Assembly (NCBI GenBank): GCA_010094045.1
Contig: ML986717.1
Span: 118,400 to 133,448 of the forward strand
Reading direction: 5' to 3'
From: Lojkania enalia
Lineage: Eukaryota > Ascomycota > Dothideomycetes > Pleosporales
DNA length: 15,049 bases
A model generated the notes under the pieces. It was not told where the DNA came from and ran no database searches. It was given only the letters and a program-made list of their open reading frames with translations. Of this stretch, positions 9,034 through 15,049 are shown one piece after another; the stretch's first letter is position 1; every line of letters begins with the position of its first letter. The position numbers and the translations under genes were made by a program.

Positions 9034-9250
9034 TAGTATACTAGTAAGTAATTAGGATCTTCTAATCTATCTATATTATAAGTATTTATCTAGATACTTC
9101 TAGAGATACTAAAACTTAATTAAAGATAAATTATATAACGGTTAATATAGAAAACTAGTTTCTTCTAGTAGGTTTATAGTTAAATTTTAAAGCTTATATT
9201 CTATAAGTATTAAAGATTACTTTTTATTAAATATATTTTTAAAATTAGTA
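9034..9250 (-). pseudogene. G2 reverse transcriptase, part 1 (upstream of pogo B)
   Basis: The - strand reads YTNFKNIFNKK, LTINLLEETSFLY.PLYNLSLIKF, YLDKYL.YR.IRRS, ending TSI at the B insertion. This is the region before RT in gypsy pol (family: EYxDxFS ... HxIxLExGxxPPxxxLYxLSxxELxxLxxYLxxxLxxGxIRxSxSP). It continues in frame into the segment at 7181. Only TAA/TAG interruptions are present. Confidence 0.87.
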
Positions 9251-9760
9251 TACTTTAACTATAATTAGCTTATTTTAACGCTAATTTTATCTACTATAAC
9301 TATTAAATTAACTAGATATATATAAACGTTTATTTTACTATTTATAATAGTTTCTATAAACTCTTCTACGTCCTCTAGTATTACCTTATAAAATTAGAGT
9401 AAGTCTATAGCCTTTACTCTTCTAAAGAATATTCTTCTACTAAGAAAGTTTAATTTTAGATTATAATTCTATATTTAGAATATTTTAAAGTAAATTTTAT
9501 ACCCTTTAAAGTCTAATATTATAAATAGTACTTTATAAACTTAAACCTTATTATATAAGTTTCTAATAGTAACCTTTATAATAGTAGTTCTATATATTAG
9601 AATCTTAGAGCTATTTATAACTTCTACTATTAACTTTAATAGTAGATTAATCTTTAAACTATACTATTTTATAAGTATAATATTAAAAAGATTTAGTTAT
9701 ATATTTAGGTTAATTAAATAATTATTCTTAACTAAACTTTCTACTACTATTTTAATTATA
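9250..9760 (-). other. G2 protease-position region, not resolved
   Basis: By position this should hold the aspartic protease and the gag-pol join. The - strand can be read through TAA/TAG, but I could not find a convincing DSGA or DSGC motif. Asp codons preceded by T would be Asn after RIP, so the motif may simply be hidden. Confidence 0.45.
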
Positions 9761-10805
9761 AACAACTTTATAAAAGTTCGAAAAAGTAATTTATATAATT
9801 TCTCTAGCTTCTTACTTTCTCTAAAAAGTTTAATATAGGCTAGAAGAAAGGAGCTTAATTCTTCTAAATTTTACCTTTTTCTAACTTCTATTTAGGAGCT
9901 CTTTTAAACTTCTCTTTCTTCTAGAAATAGTTAGAAAACTTATAACTTTCTTCTCTATATATCTAATATATAATAGGAGGCTATTCTAAGTAGATATTAC
10001 CTTTTCTAAACCTCTTTAAGGGTTTCTAACTCTTTCTAGCCTTCTTTAGAGTATTATTACTCTTCCCTAAAATATTAGACCTTTACCTTTTATAATTATC
10101 TATATTATATTTCTCTTACCTTTTATAAAGCTTTTAGTAATACTTAAAAACTATATTTATATATTCTTCTACCTCTAATAGTATTTAAAATTATAGTCTT
10201 AGGAGGAGATTTAAATCTCTTCTTATTAGTTTAGATAAGACTAAAATAAACTTATTTATTATATAGTCTTTATTTATCTCTCTAACTTCTTTTTATAGAG
10301 ATCTTATATAGTTTAATAAGTTAGTTAGAGACTGGTCTATCTTTTATCTATACCTTTTTAAAGTATTAAAAGTTCCTTATCTTTATTTTAATAGAGTTTC
10401 TAATATATTTAGTATTTTTACTTTTAGAATATCTTATATAAAAATCTAATATATACTCTTTTAGTACTTTATAATTTTATATATTTCTTATAAAGTTTTT
10501 AAAAACTCTAAAATATATTTAAAAGTAAAAGTAATTTTCTATCCTTTTATTTAAAAGTCTACTAGTAACTAAATAAAGTACTTTTTATAGTTTTAGATCT
10601 ATTAATTATAGTTTATATAATTGTTCTTTTTATAAGTATAAGAAGGTTTAGAATAAGGAAGGTTAGCTTAGATAGAGATAGTTTACGGTAGCTATACTCT
10701 CTCTAGTATAATAATAGCTAAATTAATTGTAGAGATATTATCTATTTTATATTATTACTTTATCTTCTATAGCTATTTAAAATTCTTCTAATTTTATTTA
10801 CCTTA
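9760..10805 (-). pseudogene. G2 gag remnant, 5'-truncated at pogo C
   Basis: The - strand between the C insertion and the protease region is Lys/Glu/Arg-rich and readable through TAA/TAG. It ends in a Lys-rich stretch around a CX2CX4HX4C zinc knuckle (9968-9927). Gag of this class packages element RNA. The capsid part itself is not recognisable with confidence. The N-terminal end and any 5' LTR are missing, because the sequence switches to pogo C at 10806. Confidence 0.6.
9927..9968 (-). other. G2 gag zinc knuckle, all four ligands now Tyr
   Basis: The codons read Y-xI-Y-REES-Y-KFSN-Y, with TAT at 9968, 9959, 9944 and 9929 (codon starts on the - strand). The spacing is exactly CX2CX4HX4C. 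TGY to TAY and CAY to TAY are both RIP transitions. Position before the protease region and the Lys-rich surroundings fit a gag nucleocapsid. Confidence 0.72.
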
Positions 10806-10807
10806 TA

Positions 10808-10859
10808 ATGTAAAGCACCACCGAGCCGGCTATACTACTAAGCCGGCCACTTTTTCTTA
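10808..10859. repeat. C left terminal inverted repeat with doubled motif
   Basis: It contains ACCACCGAGCCGGC and, about 18 bp on, ACTACTAAGCCGGC, then CACTTTTTCTTA. It pairs with 12605-12656. The right end preserves the motif better (ACCGAGCCGGC twice on its complement). Confidence 0.9.
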
Positions 10860-10887
10860 GCATAGCAACTTTTCCATACGCAATGCT

Positions 10888-12573
10888 ATGTCTTAACAAT
10901 ACGAAGCTAATCTATCTAATTAAGAAGGTAGAATTGAACTTGCCCTTTAAGCCTATACTTTAGGCCAATTTTAAAGCGTGCGACGCGCTGCAGCAGCTTT
11001 TAACGTATAATACTAGTAGCTCTTTAACCGGCTTTATAGAATTATCTTTTAACCTCAAACTCAACTAAATTATATAAAGCTTACAGTAACTAAAGAGTAG
11101 ACGATTATACAATATATTCTTAACTTTAATTTGCAAGGATTTACACCGCAGCTTTATAAGGTGGTAGATATAGTAGATAAACTATTACGTGTGTGGGGTA
11201 AAATATTTATAGATAAGAACTAGTTTAAACGATTTATATCGCGTATAAATAAGCTTAAAATAGTTTTTAATCGAGTAAAAGACTATTAGAGGATATTATA
11301 AGAAGATCTAGAGGTTATTAACGCGTGGTTTAAGCTTATATAAGAGATAGTAGCTAAGTATAGTATCTATAAAGATAATATTTATAACTTTAATAAGATA
11401 GACTTCTAGATAGATATAATTAGCTCTATAAAAGTTGTTATAGGTTTAGAATACCATATAAGACCTACGCTTATTCAGCTAGATAATCGGGAGTAGATTA
11501 TAGTAATCTAGAGTATCTATACTACTAGGTATATAACCCTACTATTTATTATCTATAAAGGACGCGTCTATATTTTAATATAGTATAAGGAGATAGATAT
11601 ACTATATAACTAAAAGCTCTTAGTTTCTGAGAATAGATAGATAAATAATAAGCTTAGTTTTAAGTAGTTAAAGTACTTTAACGCGCATATAAAGACGCGT
11701 TAAGTAGAGTTATATAGGCTACTTATTCTTAATAGCTATAAGAACTATCTAAACTAGAATTTTAAGGATTATTACCTCGTACGAAAGATCCTTACCCTCT
11801 ATATACTAGTACATTTATTATATATCCTACAGCTACTTAATATAGTATACTTCTTACTATTAAAGCTAAAGTACTCCTAGCACGTACGAGACTTAGTATA
11901 CTAATACGTCTACTATATTAATAAGAAAGGCTTTCTACCAGCCTTTAGAAACGTGTTTTTTAATATATTTACGTATAAGAACTGTAAAAAGGCTTTTAAG
12001 GCATCTAGACTAGTTTCTATTAATATATAGGTTATTCTTAAGTGCCTTAAAATCCGGTTATATATACTACTAGAAGCACCCCTACTAGAAATACTATAGT
12101 AGTTAAAAATACTAAGTAATATATAAGAATTCGGGTTATAATTAACTTTTATATAGAGGTCCTTCGTACGATTACTAAAAGAAGCTAAAGAAGGCTTCTT
12201 ACAGCTAATAAAAGGAGCTAAATTAATACTACATTAAAACGCTCTTATAAGCTACTAGATTATAAAGTTTAAAGAGTAATTAGAGGTTATAATAAAGTGT
12301 AAAACATATAAACGGAAGCGAATCTAGTATAGTAGTATAATAGAGTATAGTAAGAGAGTTTCGTATAGAGCTATTAAGGTATCTATAGCTCCTCAGCGAT
12401 CTAAGAAGGCTCGTAGTAGTAGTAGTAAAGAACTAGCTTAACCTGGTTAATAGTATTATAGGAACTATAGAAAGATTAGGCATAACGCTTATACGTGCTA
12501 AAAAGATATAGAAGCTTCTTCTAAATCTAGTCTAAATATCTTATACGCAGGTTCTCTTATAAATAGTAAGTAA
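10888..12573 (+). pseudogene. C: pogo transposase remnant, 561 codons
   Basis: ATG at 10888 is intact, and the frame runs without indel to TAA at 12571-12573 (561 codons), broken only by TAA/TAG. In order: a Gln/Ala-rich N-terminus, a DNA-binding region (IIQYILNFNLQGFTPQLYKV, near 11105-11165), a DDE_1 catalytic domain, a basic tail (KTYKRKRI-like), and a C-terminal zinc knuckle. The catalytic Asp positions are all Asn: 11392-11394 (residue 169, NFNKIDF), 11731-11733 (residue 282, ILNSY) and 11839-11841 (residue 318, LLNIVYF). Each is preceded by T, so TpG to TpA explains all three. The last two are 35 residues apart, as in the pogo family. The protein would have cut and joined the element ends at TA sites. 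Confidence 0.92.
12457..12498 (+). other. C transposase C-terminal zinc knuckle, first two Cys lost
   Basis: Codons read Y-RN-Y-RKIR-H-NAYT-C in CX2CX4HX4C spacing: TAT (12457), TAT (12466), CAT (12481, intact His), TGC (12496, intact Cys). The GHNARTC-like end is a motif I associate with some fungal pogo-type transposases. It may bind nucleic acid; this is inferred. Confidence 0.75.
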
Positions 12574-12604
12574 ATTAAGGTCTTATATATAGTATTAGTA
12601 GTAT

Positions 12605-12656
12605 TAAGAAAAAGTAGCCGGCTCGGTAGTATAGCCGGCTCGGTAGTACTTTATAT
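12605..12656. repeat. C right terminal inverted repeat
   Basis: Reverse complement of 10808-10859 with six transitions. It holds GCCGGCTCGGTAGT twice in tandem, the clearest view of the doubled motif. Confidence 0.9.
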
Positions 12657-13010
12657 TATAATATTATAAATAAGAATATATATAACTTTAATAAATCTAG
12701 CTTTTAAATAGATATTATCTTATTATAACTAGTTATTATAGATATAGAAAGATATAATTAACTAAAAGTAATTTAATTAAATAATTATAAATAGATTTTA
12801 GTAATTTAAAGGATTAATATTATTAGCTAAATACTTCTATCTTTTATTATTATTATTAGCTACTACTATCTCTCTATCTAATATAAAGGCGATAATATAC
12901 CTAAAAATTAGGCTATTATAGTTAATAAAAATAGCTAGATAATAAATAAACTTAGTATTAAATAGTTAAAGTATTTTTATAAGTATATAAAAGATTATAT
13001 AATAGATATA
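12657..13010 (+). pseudogene. E: internal pogo transposase fragment between C and D
   Basis: This reads as transposase from about residue 158 to 275: YNIINKNIYNFNKSSF, then ERYN, and YKGDNIPKN, LKYFYKYIKDYIIDI. The first catalytic position is Asn again (12690-12692). It stops just before the second catalytic motif. Its left end coincides with the TA at the right edge of C, and its right end with the TA at the left edge of D. It differs from C and D enough to be another copy (for example FNKSS for FNKI). It has no termini. Confidence 0.85.
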
Positions 13011-13063
13011 ATATATTCTACTATTAAAGCGGCTAAACTATCGAAGCGGCTACTTTTTCTTAG
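13011..13063. repeat. D left terminal inverted repeat with doubled motif
   Basis: It carries ACTATTAAAGCGGC and then ACTATCGAAGCGGC, about 18 bp apart, followed by TACTTTTTCTTAG. It pairs with 14807-14859. Confidence 0.9.
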
Positions 13064-13090
13064 TATTATAAACACTACATACGAACCATA

Positions 13091-14776
13091 ATAAATATAT
13101 AATATAACCTTCTATTAATTTAATAAGAAGGTAGAATTGAGCTTACCTTATAGGCGTATAAATTAGGCTAGTTTAAGAGTATATAACACGCTGCTATAGC
13201 TTTTAATATATAATATTAACAACTCTCTACTCAACTTTATAGAATCGCGTTTCGCCCTTATATACAACCAAATTACTAGAAACTTATAGTAACCAAAGAA
13301 TAAACAATTGTATAATATATTCTTAACCTTAATTTATAAGAATTTACACCCCAACTATATAAGGTAGTAGATATAGTAGATAAACTATTGGGCGTATATA
13401 GTAGAATACTTATAGGAAAGAATTAGTCTAAATAATTTATAGCGTATATAAATAAGCTTAAAACAGCCTTTAATTAAGTAAAGAATTGATAAAGAATAAA
13501 ATAAGAGAATCTAGAGGTTATTAACGTATAGTTTAAGCTTATATAGAATATAATTGCAAAATATAGTATATATAATAATAATATCTATAACTTAAATAAG
13601 ATAGGTTTTTAGATAGGTATTATTAGTACTATAAAAGTTGTTATAAGTTTAGAATATTATATAAAGTCTACTTTTATACAGCTAGGCGATTGCGAGTAGG
13701 TTATAGTTATCTAGAATATCTATACTACTATATACGCAACTCTACTATTTATTATCTATAAAAAACGCGTCTATATCTCTATATAATATAAAGAAGTAGG
13801 TATACTATACGATTAGAAAATTTCAGTTTTTAAGAACAGCTGGATAAATAATACACTTAGTTTTAAGTAGCTAAAATACTTTAATAAGTATATAAAGATA
13901 TGTTAGGTAGAATTATATAGGCTACTTATTTTAGACAGCTATAAAAGCCACCTTAACTAGAAATTTAAAGATTACTACCTTATATAAAAGATTCTAACGC
14001 TTTATATACCTTCTTATTTATTATATATACTTTAGCTTCTTAATATAGTTTACTTCTTACTATTAAAGCTAAAGTACTTATAGCGTGTACGAGACTTAGC
14101 ACGCCGACGCGTCTACTATATTAATAAAGAAGGCTTTCTTCTAGCTTTTAAGAACACGTTTTTTAATATATTTACGTATAAGAACTATTAAAAAGCTTTT
14201 AAAGTAATAGGAATTATTCCTCTAAACGCGTAGGTTGTATTAAATTACTTTAATATATAATTATATACTCTACTAGAACTACTTCTATAAGAAAACTTCT
14301 AGTAGTCTAAAACTCTAAGTAATATATATAAATTTGGGTTACAATTAATACTTATATAAAAGTCCTTTATACGATTACTAAAAGAGGTATAAGAAGGATT
14401 CTTACAGCTTATAAAAGGTGCTAAGTTAATACTATATTAGAATACGCTTCTTTAAGCTTATAACTCTAAGCTTAAAAGGTAATTAGAAGAAGTAACTAAG
14501 TGTAAAACGCGTAAAAGAAAGTATATTTAATATAGTAGTATAGTATTATATAGTAAGGGATCTTTATATATAACTGCTAAAACATCTATAAACTCTTAGC
14601 CCTTTAAAAAGACTTGTAGTACTAATACTTAAGAAAGGGCTTAACCAGTTTAATACTATTATAGTAACTATAGTAAGACTGGATATAACGCTCGTACGTG
14701 CTAAAAGAATAGTAGAGAAAATTCTAAATTAGATAAAAGTATATTATATATAGAATCTCTTATTAGTATTAAGTAA
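13091..14776 (+). pseudogene. D: pogo transposase remnant, 561 codons
   Basis: The start is ATA at 13091, aligned codon for codon with the intact ATG of C and so presumably ex-ATG. The frame runs without indel to TAA at 14774-14776, 561 codons as in C. The layout is the same as in C. The first catalytic position is Asn (13595-13597, NLNKIGF, residue 169) and the third is Asn (14042-14044, LLNIVYF, residue 318). The second Asp is intact (GAC 13934-13936, ILDSYKSH, residue 282). A C-terminal zinc knuckle lies at 14660-14701. RIP is heavier than in C. Confidence 0.9.
14660..14701 (+). other. D transposase C-terminal zinc knuckle, 3 of 4 ligands lost
   Basis: Codons read Y-SN-Y-SKTG-Y-NART-C: TAT (14660), TAT (14669), TAT (14684), and the final TGC (14699) intact. 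The NARTC end is clearer here than in C and supports a GHNARTC-type ancestral motif. Confidence 0.75.
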
Positions 14777-14806
14777 ATTAACTTTTTATATATAGTATTT
14801 GTTGCG

Positions 14807-14859
14807 CTAAAAAAAAGTAGCTGCTTCAATAGTTTAACCGCTTCGATAGTAGAATATAT
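14807..14859. repeat. D right terminal inverted repeat
   Basis: Reverse complement of 13011-13063 with six transitions. It separates D's transposase tail from its inverted copy F. Confidence 0.9.
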
Positions 14860-15049
14860 TAATACTAATAAGAGATTCTATATATAATATACTTTTATCT
14901 AATTTAGAATTTTCCCTACTATTCTTTTAGTATATATAAGTATTATATCTAGTCTTACTATAGTTACTATAATAGTATTAAACTAGTTAAGCTCTTTCTT
15001 AAATATTAGTACTATAAGTTTTCTTAAAGGGCTGAGAGTTTATAGATAC
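14860..15049 (-). pseudogene. F: 3' tail of another pogo transposase, inverted relative to D
   Basis: This matches D 14582-14771 in inverse orientation over 190 bases with no gap and about 17-18 differences by eye, all transitions. The first 50 or so bases are identical. It corresponds to transposase residues about 498-561, including the zinc knuckle. F has more TpA where D keeps CpA or CpG, so it has been hit harder. It runs off the window edge, so the rest of this copy should lie to the right. Its own terminal repeat is absent. Confidence 0.9.

Larger units (their letters stand above)
6300..10805 (-). mobile_element. G2: second Ty3/gypsy retrotransposon, nested and internally deleted
   Basis: On the - strand this element reads gag (10805 to about 9760), an unresolved protease-position region (about 9760-9250), reverse transcriptase (split by insertion of pogo B), then directly the integrase C-terminal region (about 6900-6540). 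RT from the YxDD motif through the integrase catalytic core is missing, which points to an internal deletion with its junction near 6900-6960. The 5' end is cut at pogo C (10806). The 3' boundary near 6300 is an estimate. All Gln/Trp codons are TAA/TAG. Confidence 0.8.
10808..12656 (+). mobile_element. C: complete pogo/Fot1-like DNA transposon (1849 bp)
   Basis: Inverted termini of 52 bp (10808-10859 and 12605-12656) differ at six positions, all transitions, with TA directly outside each end (10806-10807 and 12657-12658). It is the least mutated copy, especially in its first 400 bases, where many CpA/TpG survive. Its left flank is G2 gag and its right flank is the transposase fragment E, which do not belong together. 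Confidence 0.92.
13011..14859 (+). mobile_element. D: complete pogo/Fot1-like DNA transposon (1849 bp)
   Basis: Inverted termini of 53 bp (13011-13063 and 14807-14859) differ at six positions, all transitions, with TA outside each end (13009-13010 and 14860-14861). The length equals that of C to the base, and the transposase frame is also 561 codons, so C and D are close relatives, though their termini differ (AAGCGGC where C has GAGCCGGC). The left flank is fragment E (+ strand), and the right flank is fragment F (- strand). Confidence 0.92.
14582..15049. repeat. Large inverted repeat made by D tail and F
   Basis: The arms are 14582-14771 and 14860-15049, separated by 88 bases that hold the right terminal repeat of D. 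It arises from two related transposon copies lying tail to tail. Confidence 0.88.

Noticed and set aside
10808..14859. C-E-D as a composite transposon that moved as one unit
   Set aside because: The outer flanks, G2 gag on the left and the pogo tail F on the right, do not form one target sequence, so a single insertion is not supported.
1..15049. CRISPR array, tRNA, rRNA, bacterial promoters or operons
   Set aside because: There are no regularly spaced repeats, no recognisable tRNA or rRNA, and the content is that of a fungal repeat region.

Overview
This window looks like a stretch of AT-rich, gene-free heterochromatin from a filamentous ascomycete, made of nested transposons destroyed by repeat-induced point mutation (RIP). 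CpA and TpG are almost absent (about eight by eye in the first 600 bases), TpA is everywhere, and CpG, CpC and CpT survive. This turns Gln (CAA/CAG) and Trp (TGG) codons into TAA/TAG, removes most ATG and TGA codons, and breaks every frame. The genes here were therefore found by reading through TAA/TAG, not from open frames. I see no intact gene, tRNA, rRNA or CRISPR array. The species cannot be named.

Layout. (1) 1-2451, + strand: the 3' half of a Ty3/gypsy chromovirus pol ('G1'): end of reverse transcriptase, RNase H, integrase and chromodomain, all in one frame with no indel; a probable LTR starts at 2507. (2) 2507-3700: probable LTR and unassigned sequence with three inverted repeats in a row. 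(3) about 3700-5030, - strand: a divergent pogo/Fot1-like transposase ('A'), start ATG still present. (4) 5031-6300: mostly unassigned, with a coiled-coil-like remnant on the - strand near 5300-5600. (5) about 6300-10805, - strand: a second Ty3/gypsy element ('G2') with gag, RT and integrase tail, an internal deletion, and a complete pogo element 'B' (7182-9033) inserted in its RT with a TA target duplication. (6) 10808-12656, + strand: complete pogo element 'C'. (7) 12657-13010, + strand: internal pogo fragment 'E'. (8) 13011-14859, + strand: complete pogo element 'D'. (9) 14860-15049, - strand: the tail of another pogo copy 'F', an inverted repeat of the end of D.

How the parts relate. B, C and D are 1852, 1849 and 1849 bp, each with inverted termini of about 50 bp carrying two tandem copies of a short motif, and each codes for a transposase of about 556-561 codons: an N-terminal DNA-binding region, a DDD catalytic domain (residues 169, 282 and 318 in all three) and a C-terminal CX2CX4HX4C zinc knuckle. 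In every copy the first and third catalytic Asp are now Asn, and zinc ligands in transposases, gag and integrase have mostly become Tyr, the change expected from CpA/TpG-targeted RIP. All copies should be dead.

I found no new functional system. The most informative points are the exact nesting record (B in G2), the non-collinear flanks of C and D, the RIP-light 5' end of C, and the paired motifs in the termini.
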